In this document: positions 41,515 to 51,733 of the stretch, one piece after another
Layout of the letters: each line of letters starts with the position of its first letter
How positions within the stretch are numbered: the first letter of the stretch is position 1
Assembly: GCF_014634805.1 (NCBI RefSeq)
Contig: NZ_BMBS01000009.1
Span: 1-52,977, forward strand
DNA: 52,977 nt
Direction of reading: 5' to 3'
From: Leuconostoc falkenbergense
GTDB lineage: Bacteria > Bacillota > Bacilli > Lactobacillales > Lactobacillaceae
The notes under the pieces: generated by a model
What the model was told of the DNA's origin: nothing
Seen by the model: only the letters and a program-made list of their open reading frames with translations
The model's database searches: none
Translations under genes and position numbers: made by a program

Positions 41515-41573
41515 AAAAAGCGACACATCATTGTGTTCGCTTTTTGATGGTGCTTGTTTTGACAAACACCATC
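41515..41573 (-). repeat. Two adjacent stem-loops between rpsG and fusA
   Basis: First in the transcript, 41546-41573: GATGGTGTTTGT with ACAAGCACCATC, 12 bp, CAAA loop. Directly abutting, 41515-41545: AAAAAGCG with CGCTTTTT, plus an inner ACACA/TGTGT. The second ends in a T run and can act as a terminator/attenuator controlling readthrough from rpsG to fusA. Confidence 0.78.
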
Positions 41574-41631
41574 TATGACAATTGTACACTATTTGACGCG
41601 CAAGAATAATTAAATTCTTGTCATCAACAGA

Positions 41632-42102
41632 TTACCAACGATAGTGTGCAAACGCACGGTTGGCTTCAGCCATCTTGTGCGTATCTTCGCGCTTCTTAAC
41701 AGATGCACCAGTGTCATTGGCAGCATCCATAATTTCTTTGGCTAAACGCTCATCCATTGTGTGTTCATTACGCAAACGTGAGTAGTTAACCAACCAACGA
41801 AGTCCCAAAGTCGTACGACGATCTGGACGAACTTCGATTGGCACCTGGTAGTTAGAACCACCAACACGGCGAGCTTTAACTTCCAATACTGGCATAATGT
41901 TTTCCATGGCTTGTTCGAAAACTTCCAATGGTTCATTGCCAGTTGCTTCCTTGATACGATCAAAAGCATCATACAAGATTGTTGAAGCTGTACCACGCTT
42001 ACCATCAAGCATCAACTTGTTGATCAAACGTGAAACGAGTTTTGAATTGTAAATTGGGTCAGGCAAAACTTCCTGACGCTTAGTATAACCTTTACGTGGC
42101 AT
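41632..42102 (-). CDS. rpsG: 30S ribosomal protein S7
   Basis: 156 residues beginning [20 protein letters not shown], with [16 protein letters not shown]; nucleates the 30S head. 15 nt after rpsL. Confidence 0.98.
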   Translation of the reverse strand: MPRKGYTKRQEVLPDPIYNSKLVSRLINKLMLDGKRGTASTILYDAFDRIKEATGNEPLEVFEQAMENIMPVLEVKARRVGGSNYQVPIEVRPDRRTTLGLRWLVNYSRLRNEHTMDERLAKEIMDAANDTGASVKKREDTHKMAEANRAFAHYRW

Positions 42103-42117
42103 TAGTCAGTCTCCTTC

Positions 42118-42531
42118 TTACTTCTTTGGTGCCTTTGTACCATACTTTGAACGTGATGTCATACGACCATCAACACCCGCAGTATCCAAAGCACCACGGA
42201 TAATGTGGTAACGTACACCAGGCAAATCCTTAACACGACCACCACGAATCAAAACAACCGAGTGTTCTTGCAAGTTATGACCAATACCTGGAATATATGC
42301 TGTTACTTCATACAAGTTTGAAAGACGCACACGGGCGTACTTACGCAAAGCTGAGTTAGGCTTCTTTGGTGTCATTGTACCAACACGTGTTGCGACACCA
42401 CGCTTTTGTGGGGCAGCATTGTTAGTTGCTTTTTTCTTCATTGAATTGTAGCCAAAGTTCAAAGCAGGTGATTTTGACTTAGAAACCTTTGACTTACGTG
42501 GCTTACGAACCAATTGGTTAATTGTAGGCAT
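42118..42531 (-). CDS. rpsL: 30S ribosomal protein S12
   Basis: 137 residues from [12 protein letters not shown], with the decoding-site motifs [10 protein letters not shown] and [13 protein letters not shown]. The start at 42531 has AAGGAG 7-8 nt upstream. The frame is open to 42597, but that stretch is leader. Lys at the PKKPNS position corresponds to the wild-type streptomycin-sensitive residue. Confidence 0.98.
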   Translation of the reverse strand: MPTINQLVRKPRKSKVSKSKSPALNFGYNSMKKKATNNAAPQKRGVATRVGTMTPKKPNSALRKYARVRLSNLYEVTAYIPGIGHNLQEHSVVLIRGGRVKDLPGVRYHIIRGALDTAGVDGRMTSRSKYGTKAPKK

Positions 42532-42688
42532 GCTACAGCTCCTTAAATTTTTCATTAGTTTCACAGTTCCAGGTGTTTCATTTCTGTTTTCAAACAAAAA
42601 TGCTCACCGGAAATCTGCTGACAGTTACCTTTACAGCGCCGTTCAGCACAGTGTGACAATGTCACAGAACAGATTACTTAAAAGCACG
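42532..42688 (-). promoter_or_regulatory. str operon structured leader
   Basis: About 155 nt before rpsL. AATCTG near the start pairs with CAGATT downstream; inside are GTTC/GAAC and the perfect GTGAC-ATT-GTCAC hairpin. A multi-branch fold is plausible. I recognise no described leader family. Confidence 0.5.
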
Positions 42689-42694
42689 TTCAAT

Positions 42695-42722
42695 ATAATA
42701 CCAGATTGAGCGATAAAGTCAA
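42695..42722 (-). promoter_or_regulatory. str operon promoter
   Basis: -35 TTGACT (42717-42722), 16-nt spacer, -10 TATTAT (42695-42700). Confidence 0.83.
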
Positions 42723-42773
42723 GTGGGTATTTACATTTTGTGAATAAGTATTTGTTTTTTCGTACTATTCCAC

Positions 42774-43424
42774 ATGGAAAATATATTGATATTGATTTTT
42801 AATAGCATCATTGTTTCGTCAGTTATGTGTGCCAATGATCGCATCCAACATAATATTTCATTACTACATCCCAGATCGTTTTGCCTGATGTGTCATCATT
42901 TATTAAAGTGGTACGATCTCGTGCCGTTTTTTTCGGCAGTTTTCACGTTTGCAAAATCTCGCTATTGTCACAAACGTTTTGGTTGGCGCTATCCTGCATT
43001 AGAATTGACGTGCACACTGTTTGGCACCATGCTTTGGTATTCCTCGACCCTTCAATGGCTAATGGCAGTAGTACTACTGTTTTTATCACTTGAAGACTGC
43101 GAGTCGCAGACCATCCATAGCTACTTGATTATTCCGCTGTTATTGTACGCAATCCACCAACACCATGATCAATCGCACATTTTTCTAGCTTTATTAATTG
43201 GCTTGATAGCTTATTATTTGGTTTATATACGACGCGCTTTAGGATCCGGTGATATTCCAGTTTTATTGACACTCATTTTTTCAACAACAACCTATGTTTT
43301 TGTACTAGGCTTGTTGTTAGGCTGTTGTTTAGCCACACTTTTTTTAGCATTATCATCACAAAAACGTTTACCATTTGTGCCTTTTCTAACCGTTGGTTGG
43401 CTACTAATTGGTGTCTTGATATAA
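42774..43424 (+). CDS. comC: Prepilin peptidase (A24 family), ComC/PilD-like
   Basis: 216 residues, seven or eight membrane segments. The A24 catalytic aspartates are placed in LSLEDCESQTI and in the GxGD motif LGSGDIPV. An N-terminal zinc-ribbon-like loop retains C37xxC40 and C65, but the fourth Cys is Ser62. Such enzymes process ComGC-type pilins for competence. No comG gene is in the window. No clear Shine-Dalgarno precedes the ATG, so the start is uncertain. Confidence 0.85.
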   Translation: MENILILIFNSIIVSSVMCANDRIQHNISLLHPRSFCLMCHHLLKWYDLVPFFSAVFTFAKSRYCHKRFGWRYPALELTCTLFGTMLWYSSTLQWLMAVVLLFLSLEDCESQTIHSYLIIPLLLYAIHQHHDQSHIFLALLIGLIAYYLVYIRRALGSGDIPVLLTLIFSTTTYVFVLGLLLGCCLATLFLALSSQKRLPFVPFLTVGWLLIGVLI

Positions 43425-43455
43425 AAAAACACTTGAATTATCTTCAAGTGTTTAA
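43424..43455. terminator. Terminator between convergent comC and clpC
   Basis: AAACACTTGAA pairs with TTCAAGTGTTT around a 5-nt loop; the long T run is on the minus strand, so it chiefly ends clpC. It starts at the last base of comC. Confidence 0.88.
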
Positions 43456-43459
43456 GCTA

Positions 43460-45940
43460 TTAAGTTGCTGGCGACGTTGTTTTAAGTGGTTTCGTTGTAA
43501 TTTTAATGCTGCCATTCTTTGCGCCAATTGTAACGGCATCTTCAGTGGTAATATTACCACGTAATAACTCTTCACTAAGTGCATCTTCAACACTTGTCTG
43601 AAGTGCACGTCGAATTGGGCGGGCACCATATTCAGGATCAAAACCAGCACTGGCAACAACGTCAATGGCGGCGGGCGTCATCTTAATTGTAATACCTTGT
43701 TCAGCAACACGTTGTAGTACTGAACGACTCATCAATTTTACAATTTCATGTAACTCTTGTTTGGTCAAACTCTCAAAGACAATTGCCTCATCTAAACGGT
43801 TGATGAATTCTGGCCTGAAAGTCTCTTTCAGTGTTTCTCTAATTTTAGCTGCAACAGCTTCATGATCATTTTTCAAATCAACAGCACCAAAACCAACTGA
43901 TTTTTCATCGCGAAGACGTGTGGCACCTAAATTAGAAGTCATAATAATGATTGTGTTGCGAAAATCAACTTTACGACCTTTAGAGTCAGTCAGATAGCCG
44001 TCATCAAAGACTTGCAACATCAAATTAAAGATGTCCTGATGGGCTTTTTCAGCCTCGTCTAGCAAAACAACTGAATAAGGGTGATTGCGTACTTTTTCAG
44101 TCAATTGTCCACCTTCATCATAACCAACATACCCAGGTGCAGAACCGATTAATCGACTAGCTGACCAGCGTTCTTGATATTCGGACATATCGATACGAAT
44201 GAGATTATCTTCACTACCAAAAATAGCTTCTGCCAGCGCTTTAGCCAACTCCGTTTTTCCAACACCAGTTGGTCCCAAAAACATAAAGGTCCCAATGGGG
44301 CGCGTAGGATCTTTCAATCCAGAACGTGCACGTCGAATAGCACGTGCAACTGCGGAAACTGCAGCCTGTTGGCCAACAACTCGCCGTCCTAGAACTTTTT
44401 CTAAATTGACTAAACGCTGCTGATCGTTTTTTTCTAACTGTGTCAACGGCACCCCTGTTTGTTGAGAAATAACTTCAGCGATGTCTTGTGTTGTCACATG
44501 TAAATCATATTGCGAGCGTTCGCCATTAGCCACTGCTGCTTGTATTCTCGCCTCTTTCTTAGCTAATTTTTTCTTGAGCTTCATTTCTTCGGTACGCAGT
44601 TGCGCTGCTTCTTCAAAATTTAAAGCTTCAATAGCAGCATCTTTGTCTATCTCAATTTGCTTAAGACGAGTTACTACTTTGTCATTCGTACCACTATTTT
44701 CTGTTGCTTCAATGCGAACTTTTGCGCCCGCTTCATCAATTAAATCAATTGCTTTATCAGGCAAAAAACGGTCACTGATGTACCGCGATGATAGCTTCAC
44801 AGCCGCATTTATCGCTTCATCATCAATTTGTACTTGGTGATGTTCTTCAAATTTAGGTCGGATGCCATTCAATATAGCAATTGCATCTTCTTGCGTTGGT
44901 TCGTCAACAGTCACTGAAGCAAAACGTCGTTCTAATGCCGCGTCAGATTCGATGTACTTTTGATACTCATCAAAGGTGGTTGCGCCCAATGTCTGTAATT
45001 CACCACGAGCTAAAGCTGGTTTCAAAATATTTGACGCATCAATAGCGCCTTCAGCACCACCAGCACCAATTAAAGTATGCAACTCATCAATGAATAGGAT
45101 AACTTCGCCATCTTGATAGATTTCTTCGATTATTTTTTTCAAACGATCTTCGAACTCGCCACGATATTTAGTACCAGCAACTAATGACCCCATATCAAGC
45201 GCCATTAAACGCTTATGTGACAAATTTTCTGGTACTTCACCCGCGACAATTTTCTGAGCCAATCCTTCTGCAATTGCTGTCTTTCCAACACCCGGTTCAC
45301 CAATCAGCACAGGATTATTTTTAGTACGACGAGATAAAATTTGCACAACACGGCGAACTTCTTTAGATCGTCCAATAACTGGGTCCATTTTTTCATCACG
45401 TGCCATCTGCGTCAAGTCACGCGCCAAGCCATCTAAAGTCGGTGTTCCGGCTGCTGCTTGCTGCTTCTCACGTTGTTTCATTTGTTTACGAATGTCTGTG
45501 ACACCCAGCTTCCGCAAGATTGCCCGACGCAAATCTTGCAAATTAGCATCTAATGCCAACAAAATTCGTGAAGACAAGATACTTTCATCTTGCAGCAGCG
45601 CTAATAAAATATGTTCAGTTCCTACTTTGGGTTGTGCCAAAGCACGAGATTCTTCACCAGCTTGTCGTAAAATATCAGCTGCTTTTGGTGAATATGGTAA
45701 ATAAACGCCCTTTTCATAGCGGCTTGACATACCATAGCCAGTAAAGTGTTCAATTTCTTCACGGATATCATCATCCGTGACGTTAAACTGCGTCAAAATT
45801 TTGCTGGCAATACCCTCTTGTTCGATGGCCAAAGCTAACAATAAGTGTTCCGTGCCAACTGCTTGATGTTTAAAATATTTTGCCTGTTCTTGTGCCAAAG
45901 CCAGAACGTTTTGAGCACTTGGTGTATAGTTATTATCCAT
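43460..45940 (-). CDS. clpC: ATP-dependent Clp protease ATP-binding subunit ClpC
   Basis: 826 residues: Clp N-domain repeats (1-145), AAA+ domain 1 (GEPGVGKTA), a UVR-bearing linker ([17 protein letters not shown], about 425-445), AAA+ domain 2 (GPTGVGKTE) and a C-terminal D2-small domain. Unfolds substrates for ClpP. The usual Bacillus ctsR-mcsA-mcsB-clpC operon is absent, and clpC is monocistronic here. Confidence 0.96.
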   Translation of the reverse strand: MDNNYTPSAQNVLALAQEQAKYFKHQAVGTEHLLLALAIEQEGIASKILTQFNVTDDDIREEIEHFTGYGMSSRYEKGVYLPYSPKAADILRQAGEESRALAQPKVGTEHILLALLQDESILSSRILLALDANLQDLRRAILRKLGVTDIRKQMKQREKQQAAAGTPTLDGLARDLTQMARDEKMDPVIGRSKEVRRVVQILSRRTKNNPVLIGEPGVGKTAIAEGLAQKIVAGEVPENLSHKRLMALDMGSLVAGTKYRGEFEDRLKKIIEEIYQDGEVILFIDELHTLIGAGGAEGAIDASNILKPALARGELQTLGATTFDEYQKYIESDAALERRFASVTVDEPTQEDAIAILNGIRPKFEEHHQVQIDDEAINAAVKLSSRYISDRFLPDKAIDLIDEAGAKVRIEATENSGTNDKVVTRLKQIEIDKDAAIEALNFEEAAQLRTEEMKLKKKLAKKEARIQAAVANGERSQYDLHVTTQDIAEVISQQTGVPLTQLEKNDQQRLVNLEKVLGRRVVGQQAAVSAVARAIRRARSGLKDPTRPIGTFMFLGPTGVGKTELAKALAEAIFGSEDNLIRIDMSEYQERWSASRLIGSAPGYVGYDEGGQLTEKVRNHPYSVVLLDEAEKAHQDIFNLMLQVFDDGYLTDSKGRKVDFRNTIIIMTSNLGATRLRDEKSVGFGAVDLKNDHEAVAAKIRETLKETFRPEFINRLDEAIVFESLTKQELHEIVKLMSRSVLQRVAEQGITIKMTPAAIDVVASAGFDPEYGARPIRRALQTSVEDALSEELLRGNITTEDAVTIGAKNGSIKITTKPLKTTSPAT

Positions 45941-45986
45941 GTATGCCTCCTTAAAATTCGGCTGTGTTTGTATAATATTGACTTAT

Positions 45987-46015
45987 ATTATAACCCAATT
46001 AGATGTTATTAGGAA
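45987..46015 (-). promoter_or_regulatory. Possible clpC promoter
   Basis: Perfect TATAAT (45987-45992) with a weak -35 TTCCTA (46010-46015) at 17 nt. I do not see the tandem heptad repeats of a CtsR site, nor a CIRCE element. Confidence 0.5.
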
Positions 46016-46060
46016 ATCATTTGTTTGTATCAGCGTCATTTAATCGCAATTCAAAATTCA

Positions 46061-46087
46061 AAAAGCCGAAACGACCGTTTCGACTTC
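46061..46087 (-). terminator. Terminator after prfB
   Basis: GTCGAAAC pairs with GTTTCGGC around a 4-nt loop on the minus strand, followed by TTTTT, immediately past the prfB stop. Confidence 0.83.
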
Positions 46088-46088
46088 A

Positions 46089-47207
46089 TTAATTTGGATT
46101 TTTTAGTGATAATTGCCACTGCAAATAGGCGTTGATAAAAGAATCCAAGTCACCGTCAAGAACCGCTTGTGGCTGATTAGTTTCGTAGTTAGTCCGATGA
46201 TCTTTAACCATTTGATAGGGGTGCAAAACGTAAGAACGTATTTGTGATCCCCAGCCATTTTCCATTTTTTCACCAGTAAGCGCTGCTCGCTCGGCTTCTT
46301 TTTTCTCAAGCTCTAACTGATAAAGTTTACTTTTTAATAATCGCATGGCATAATCGCGGTTACCATATTGTGTCCGTTCAACTGTTGATGAGACAACAAT
46401 ACCTGTTGGTTCGTGTGTCAAACGCACACCAGTGGAGACCTTGTTGACGTTTTGACCACCAGCACCACCCGAACGGAACACATCCATTTTGACATCATCA
46501 TCACGCACTTCCACTTCAATTGAATCATCCAATTCTGGCATCACATCAACCGATACGAAGCTCGTATGCCGCCGTCCAGCACTATCAAAAGGTGAAATTC
46601 TAACAAATCGATGTACACCTTTTTCACTGCGTAAAAAGCCATATGCATTGTGTCCTGTCACTTTTATCGTAGCGCTATCAATACCAGCTTCGTCACCCGC
46701 ATGGTAATCAAGCGTTTCCACTTGAAAATTATGTTGTTGCGCCCAACGAGTATACATACGGTACAAATTAGCACCCCAGTCAGTTGATTCTGTTCCACCA
46801 GATCCCGGATGAATTTCCAAAACGGCGTTATTAGCATCATAAGGCTCTGTCAATAATTGTTCCAAGTTGTAAGCATCAATGTCTTGCTGTGCTTTCGCAA
46901 TACCTTCAGAAAGTTCATTTTCCAAATCTGTATCTTCGGGATCTTCAGCTAACATTTCTGTCAAAACTTCCAAATCCTCAACTTGACTAGTCAAATTCAA
47001 GAAAGAATCACGCCGATTTTTCAAAACATTATTTTCTTCAATGACTTTTTGCGCTTTATCATTGTCATCCCAAAAGCCTGGCTCAGTCATACGGTTTTCG
47101 TAGTCTGCAATTTCTTCAGTTAATGCCTCCAAATCAAGACTATTCCGAAAACGCGTGATATTTTCTTGCATATCAGCAATCGCATGTTTGGCATCAATAA
47201 TTTCCAT
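46089..47207 (-). CDS. prfB: Peptide chain release factor 2, without programmed frameshift
   Basis: Reads UGA and UAA stop codons. 372 residues in one frame, with the SPF discriminator ([11 protein letters not shown]) and the catalytic GGQ ([10 protein letters not shown]). The site where most prfB genes carry an in-frame UGA and a +1 shift (about codon 25) reads AGT CTT GAT here, so no recoding is needed. Start at 47207, behind GAAAGGA. Confidence 0.96.
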   Translation of the reverse strand: MEIIDAKHAIADMQENITRFRNSLDLEALTEEIADYENRMTEPGFWDDNDKAQKVIEENNVLKNRRDSFLNLTSQVEDLEVLTEMLAEDPEDTDLENELSEGIAKAQQDIDAYNLEQLLTEPYDANNAVLEIHPGSGGTESTDWGANLYRMYTRWAQQHNFQVETLDYHAGDEAGIDSATIKVTGHNAYGFLRSEKGVHRFVRISPFDSAGRRHTSFVSVDVMPELDDSIEVEVRDDDVKMDVFRSGGAGGQNVNKVSTGVRLTHEPTGIVVSSTVERTQYGNRDYAMRLLKSKLYQLELEKKEAERAALTGEKMENGWGSQIRSYVLHPYQMVKDHRTNYETNQPQAVLDGDLDSFINAYLQWQLSLKNPN

Positions 47208-47223
47208 ATTATTTCCTTTCAAA

Positions 47224-47248
47224 ATAAAAACGAACAAAGTTCGCTTTT
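47224..47248 (-). terminator. Terminator between secA and prfB
   Basis: AAAAGCGAAC pairs with GTTCGTTTTT (one wobble) around a TTT loop on the minus strand and continues into TATTTT. Readthrough may still feed prfB, which has no other visible promoter. Confidence 0.78.
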
Positions 47249-47257
47249 ATTTGTCTA

Positions 47258-49672
47258 TTAAGCACGTAAATTCTGACGAATTTCAGCTTTCATGAAGGTG
47301 CGCGTGGCATCATATTCGACGTCAGCGATCATTTTATTGAAATTAGCATAGGCTTCATTTTGGTACTCAATCAAAGGATTTAATTGACCATAACCTCGCA
47401 AACCAACACCTTGGCGTAGGCGATCTAATGAATCGATATGATCAGTCCAATGTTGATCGACCGCTCTCAACATAACCACTTTTTCAAATTCTAGCATTTG
47501 CGCGGGATCATAAAGTTGGGCTTGTTTTTCTTTATAGTTATCCTTAGCTAATCGCAATAGTTTTGCTTTGATATCGTCACGAGACAAACCTTTCAACTGT
47601 TCAACAGTCACTGCATCTTCGTGTCCTAAAGCATTGCCAACAAAAGCAACGATTTGAGCTAAATCCCAAGTCTTATTATCTTTAGATTTTGTTTGCGCAT
47701 CAACAACTCGATTAATCGTTCGGTCGACCATAGGCATCAACACCCATTCGAGCGATTCGTTCTCATCAATCACAATGTCTCGTTCATGATAGACTAATTC
47801 ACGCTGCTCACGCACAACATCATCATATTGTAATACGTTTTTACGTGTGTCATAGTTGTTTCCTTCGACACGCTTTTGCGCTGATTCAACGGAACGCGTA
47901 ATCATACGATTTTTAATCACTGTGTCTTCTTCATCCAAATTAAGTCGCTGCATCAACAAACGAACACGATCAGCTCCAAAGCGAATCATCAAGTCATCTT
48001 CCAGTGATAAGAAGAATTGTGAGAAACCGCGGTCCCCTTGACGACCAGCACGACCACGTAACTGGTTATCAATTCGACGTGATTCATGACGTTCAGTTGC
48101 AATAACTGCTAGGCCACCTAGTTCTTCAACACCAGGCCCTAATTTGATGTCAGTACCACGACCAGCCATGTTAGTCGCCACAGTCACAGCGCCACGTTGA
48201 CCAGCATTAGCAATGATTTCGGCTTCTTTGGCATTGTTTTTAGCGTTCAAAACATTATGTGGCACATTTTGCGCCATCAAAATTTTAGATAACAATTCTG
48301 ATGCTTCAACTGAACCTGTACCAATTAAGATAGGTTGACCCTTTTCATGGAGTTCAACAATAAGCTTTACAACAGCATTATACTTGGCACGAACTGATGG
48401 ATAAAGTAGATCTGGGTAATCCACACGTTGGATTGGGCGATTAGTCGGAATCGTAATCACTTCCATGTTGTAAATTTCACGTAACTCTTCTTCTTCAGTC
48501 TTAGCCGTTCCTGTCATACCTGACAATTTTTTATACATACGGAACAAATTCTGATACGTAATTTGTGCCATTGATTTGTTCTCTTCTTGAATTTCAACGC
48601 CTTCTTTGGCTTCGATTGCTTGATGTAAACCATCTGACAAACGTGTTCCCTCAGAGATACGACCTGTTGATTGGTCAATCAACTTCACTTCGCCATCCTG
48701 CACAACGTAGTCTTTGTCGTTGATATAGTTGAAATTAGCCCGTAAAGCCTGATCAATGTGATGAGTCAAAGCAGTATCATTTGCATCATACAAATTATCC
48801 AAGTTGAAGAAAATTTCACCCTTATGAATACCTTCATTAGTCAACATGGTTGCTTTAGCTTCTTCATCTACCTTGTAGTCTTCATCACGTTGCAAAGTTT
48901 TCACAAAGCGATCTGCTCGAGCATACATTTGTGAAATGCCCGATCCTGGGCCAGAAATAATCAATGGTGTTCGTGCCGTATCAATCAAAATTGAATCAGC
49001 TTCATCAATCAATGCAAAGTTCAAGCCACGCTGCATCACACGCTCTTCCGCTCGACGAACCATGTTATCACGCAAATAATCAAATCCAATGTTAAAGTTC
49101 GTCGAATAGGTAATATCGGCGTCATAGGCGGCACGCTTTTCTTCAGCAGGCGCATCACCAACGTTGACACCAACGGATAGGCCAAGCCAATTGTAGAGTT
49201 GTCCCATCTGTTCCGCATCACGTGCTGATAAATAATCGTTAACAGTGACAACGTGAACGCCGCGTCCTGATAAAGCATTCAGATACACAGCCATCGTCGC
49301 TGTCAGTGTTTTTCCTTCACCTGTGCGCATTTCAGCCAAATTACCATCATGTAATACAGCCGATCCCATAATTTGTACTCGGAAAGGATATAATCCCAAC
49401 ACACGTTTGGCGCCTTCTCTGGCAACGGCAAATGCTTCAGGTAAAATCTCATCCAGTACTTTTGCTAACGCTTTATTCTGCTTTTCCTTATTTTTAATTC
49501 CATCTGTTGCTTTGTTGATGGTTTCCTTAAATTCATCTGTCTTAGCTTGTAAGGCCTCATCAGACATTTTTGACATTTGATCAGCATAACTTTCAACCTG
49601 ATCAGCAATGTTGTTTAATTTTTTGAGTTGTTTTTTTGAATTATCAACTAATTTACGTATTGGATTATTCAT
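47258..49672 (-). CDS. secA: Preprotein translocase ATPase SecA
   Basis: 804 residues. Walker [13 protein letters not shown]-box-like [13 protein letters not shown], and helicase motifs [12 protein letters not shown] and GRAGRQGD are present. Drives preproteins through SecYEG. It lacks the C-terminal zinc-binding tail with CxC/CH ligands seen in Bacillus and E. coli SecA; it stops at RQNLRA. The ATG has no adjacent Shine-Dalgarno (see leader entry). Confidence 0.97.
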   Translation of the reverse strand: MNNPIRKLVDNSKKQLKKLNNIADQVESYADQMSKMSDEALQAKTDEFKETINKATDGIKNKEKQNKALAKVLDEILPEAFAVAREGAKRVLGLYPFRVQIMGSAVLHDGNLAEMRTGEGKTLTATMAVYLNALSGRGVHVVTVNDYLSARDAEQMGQLYNWLGLSVGVNVGDAPAEEKRAAYDADITYSTNFNIGFDYLRDNMVRRAEERVMQRGLNFALIDEADSILIDTARTPLIISGPGSGISQMYARADRFVKTLQRDEDYKVDEEAKATMLTNEGIHKGEIFFNLDNLYDANDTALTHHIDQALRANFNYINDKDYVVQDGEVKLIDQSTGRISEGTRLSDGLHQAIEAKEGVEIQEENKSMAQITYQNLFRMYKKLSGMTGTAKTEEEELREIYNMEVITIPTNRPIQRVDYPDLLYPSVRAKYNAVVKLIVELHEKGQPILIGTGSVEASELLSKILMAQNVPHNVLNAKNNAKEAEIIANAGQRGAVTVATNMAGRGTDIKLGPGVEELGGLAVIATERHESRRIDNQLRGRAGRQGDRGFSQFFLSLEDDLMIRFGADRVRLLMQRLNLDEEDTVIKNRMITRSVESAQKRVEGNNYDTRKNVLQYDDVVREQRELVYHERDIVIDENESLEWVLMPMVDRTINRVVDAQTKSKDNKTWDLAQIVAFVGNALGHEDAVTVEQLKGLSRDDIKAKLLRLAKDNYKEKQAQLYDPAQMLEFEKVVMLRAVDQHWTDHIDSLDRLRQGVGLRGYGQLNPLIEYQNEAYANFNKMIADVEYDATRTFMKAEIRQNLRA

Positions 49673-49750
49673 GTTATTTAGCGTGTCTTCAGTAAAATGA
49701 CACGTTTCTCCTCTAAAACCTAAATTTGTGTGGTCTAACGCACAATAGTC
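49673..49750 (-). promoter_or_regulatory. secA leader with 4-codon ORF and hairpin
   Basis: A strong Shine-Dalgarno AGAGGAG (49708-49714) lies about 40 nt upstream of the secA ATG. It is 4 nt before a GTG that opens a four-codon ORF (49689-49703, Met-Ser-Phe-Tyr-stop). A CGTGTC/GACACG stem (49682-49704) covers it. The secA ATG is preceded only by CTAAATAAC. Confidence 0.6.
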
Positions 49751-49758
49751 TACGTTCC

Positions 49759-49767
49759 ATTATATCA
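49759..49767 (-). promoter_or_regulatory. secA extended -10 promoter
   Basis: TGA-TATAAT (49759-49767) immediately after the T run of the serS terminator; the -35 position would fall inside that hairpin, so the extended -10 probably defines the promoter. Confidence 0.65.
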
Positions 49768-49796
49768 AAAAAAGAGCCCAAAAAATAGACTCTTTT
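49767..49796 (-). terminator. Terminator after serS
   Basis: AAAAGAG pairs with CTCTTTT around a 13-nt loop on the minus strand and runs into T residues. Confidence 0.72.
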
Positions 49797-49800
49797 AATT

Positions 49801-51108
49801 TTAATGATGAGTTTTAGCTTCGAGCTTTTCTTGTCCGCCCATGTAGGGACGCAAAACTTCAGGAATCGTGACAGAGCCGTCTGGATTTTGATAGTTTTCT
49901 AAAATAGCAGCAACAGTTCTACCCACAGCAAGTCCCGAACCATTTAAAGTATGGACCAGCTGTAACTTGTTATTTTCATCACGGTAAGTGATATGCATAC
50001 GGCGCGCTTGAAAATCTTCTGTATTTGAAACTGAAGAAATTTCGCGGTATACATTTTGTTGTGGCATCCAAACCTCAACATCGTAGGTTTTTGCTGCAGA
50101 AAATCCCATATCCCCAGTTGAAAGTAAAATAACGTGATAAGGTAGCGCTAACTTTTGCAAAATGTTTTCGGCGTTTGCTGTCATTGCTTCCAACTCATCA
50201 TACGATTGTTCAGGCTTAGTAAACTTAACCATCTCAACCTTATTAAATTGATGTAAGCGAATTAACCCACGCGTATCTTTTCCAGCAGAACCCGCTTCCT
50301 TTCGGAATGAGGGTGACAACGCCGTTAATTTAATTGGCAAATCCTCTGCCGGTATCGTTTCTCCAGAGTAATAATTTGTCAAAGGTACTTCTGCTGTTGG
50401 AATATAAGTTTGATCGAGTCCAGCTACCCGATACGCATCATCCTGAAACTTTGGATACTGTCCGGTTCCAAACATTGCTGAATCATTGACTACAATCGGC
50501 GTAATCATTTCAGTGTAGCCTTCTTTACGATGCTCGTCCAACATAAAATTATAAACAGCGCGTTCTAAACGTGCACCATCACCAACATAGTACAAGAAAC
50601 GTGCGCCAGAAACCTTTGCGCCACGCTCAAAATCCAAAATTCCAAGTGCTTCACCAATATCGTAGTGAGCTTTCACCCAATCTGTTTTCACAAGTGCTTC
50701 AGGACGATTATCATAATGTTCAGGCGCCCATTTGCGTTGTTCAACGTTGGCAGACTCGTCTGGTCCAACAGGCACTTCGCTAGCCGCCAAGTTAGGCAAG
50801 TGCGCCGCAATTTCATTGACTTGCTCATCTAATTCTGCTTGTTTGGCGTCTAACGCCTTTATATCACTACCAACTTGTTGCATTTGAGCAATCGCGTCAC
50901 TAGCATCTTCTTTTTGACGTTTTGCATAGGCAATTTTGTCAGAAACTTCATTTCGTTGCGCCTTCAAATTTTCAACACGTTGAATGGTATCACGTCGTTC
51001 CTGATCTAATACCAACAATCGATCAAGCGTGCCAGGTTCAACGCCTCTATCCAGAAGTCTTTGACTTGCTTCTTCACTATTTTTTCTTAAATAACGCATA
51101 TCTAACAT
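49801..51108 (-). CDS. serS: Seryl-tRNA synthetase
   Basis: Class II aminoacyl-tRNA synthetase, about 435 residues. An N-terminal long coiled-coil tRNA-binding arm (about 30-100) is followed by motif 2 ([24 protein letters not shown]-type, seen from residue 270) and motif 3 ([18 protein letters not shown]). The start at 51108 has GAGGG 8 nt before it; an ATG at 51123 is less likely. Controlled by a serine T-box. Confidence 0.97.
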   Translation of the reverse strand: MLDMRYLRKNSEEASQRLLDRGVEPGTLDRLLVLDQERRDTIQRVENLKAQRNEVSDKIAYAKRQKEDASDAIAQMQQVGSDIKALDAKQAELDEQVNEIAAHLPNLAASEVPVGPDESANVEQRKWAPEHYDNRPEALVKTDWVKAHYDIGEALGILDFERGAKVSGARFLYYVGDGARLERAVYNFMLDEHRKEGYTEMITPIVVNDSAMFGTGQYPKFQDDAYRVAGLDQTYIPTAEVPLTNYYSGETIPAEDLPIKLTALSPSFRKEAGSAGKDTRGLIRLHQFNKVEMVKFTKPEQSYDELEAMTANAENILQKLALPYHVILLSTGDMGFSAAKTYDVEVWMPQQNVYREISSVSNTEDFQARRMHITYRDENNKLQLVHTLNGSGLAVGRTVAAILENYQNPDGSVTIPEVLRPYMGGQEKLEAKTHH

Positions 51109-51124
51109 AATATATTCCCTCATT

Positions 51125-51343
51125 TTTTAAAATAAAAAGCGTTCTCGTCTTGTTGTTAAACAAGGGACGAAAAACGCGATTCCGTGGTACCACCCAATTT
51201 CTATAACCTAAATTATAGCACTTCATTACCTTTAACGAGGGTACCGGGCAGCATTACCTGCCAAACTAAGATTAATGGAGTTTCACGCTGTTATTTCTCA
51301 TCAACCAATAACTTTCTTTGATGCGCTACTTATAATAATCACT
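51125..51343 (-). ncRNA. T-box riboswitch (serine) controlling serS
   Basis: The leader contains the T-box core GGGTGGTACCACGG (near 51185-51200) and the specifier codon TCC (Ser) at 51277-51279, followed by A, in the 3' side of Stem I. A long terminator (GCGTTTTTCGTC... with ...CGAGAACGC, then TTTTT at 51133-51180) competes with the antiterminator. Uncharged tRNA-Ser would allow readthrough. Confidence 0.93.
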
Positions 51344-51349
51344 AAGAAC

Positions 51350-51378
51350 ATTCTATCCTATTACAAATTAAAACACAA
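51350..51378 (-). promoter_or_regulatory. serS promoter
   Basis: -10 TAGAAT (51350-51355), 17-nt spacer, weak -35 TTGTGT (51373-51378), placing the start about 7 nt before the T-box leader. Confidence 0.65.
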
Positions 51379-51385
51379 GGGGAAA

Positions 51386-51429
51386 CAAAAAGAGGAAACA
51401 AACATTATGTTACCATAACACTTGCTTCC
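51386..51429 (-). terminator. Terminator of the tRNA cluster
   Basis: GGAAGCAAGTGTTATG pairs over 16 positions (with G-T wobbles) with CATAATGTTTGTTTCC around GTAA, followed by TCTTTTT. Confidence 0.85.
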
Positions 51430-51439
51430 CCCTGAATCA

Positions 51440-51513
51440 TGGGCCATCCAGGACTCGAACCTGGGACCTCTGCGTTATCAACACAGCGCTCTAACCAACT
51501 GAGCTAATGGCCC
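51440..51513 (-). tRNA. tRNA-Ile(GAT)
   Basis: 74 nt, acceptor GGGCCAT/ATGGCCC, loop TTGATAA giving GAT, discriminator A. Last tRNA of the cluster. Confidence 0.96.
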
Positions 51514-51539
51514 ATATTTTGATGCCGCTTCTAACATCA

Positions 51540-51610
<71 letters not shown>

Positions 51611-51640
51611 AAGTAGTTCCTGTCGGAAGTCTCCTCCCTA

Positions 51641-51713
51641 TGGCGCTGGACGGAATCGAACCGCCGACACATGCAGCTTCAATGCATTGCTCTACCAACT
51701 GAGCTACAGAGCC
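51641..51713 (-). tRNA. tRNA-Phe(GAA)
   Basis: 73 nt, loop TTGAAGC giving GAA, discriminator A. Acceptor GGCTCTG/CAGCGCC has an unpaired U4-C69. Confidence 0.95.
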
Positions 51714-51733
51714 ATCTCATTGTTCCCAATGAA

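Noticed and set aside
45941-46088. CtsR operator upstream of clpC
   Set aside because: No tandem GGTCAAA-type heptads found on either strand.
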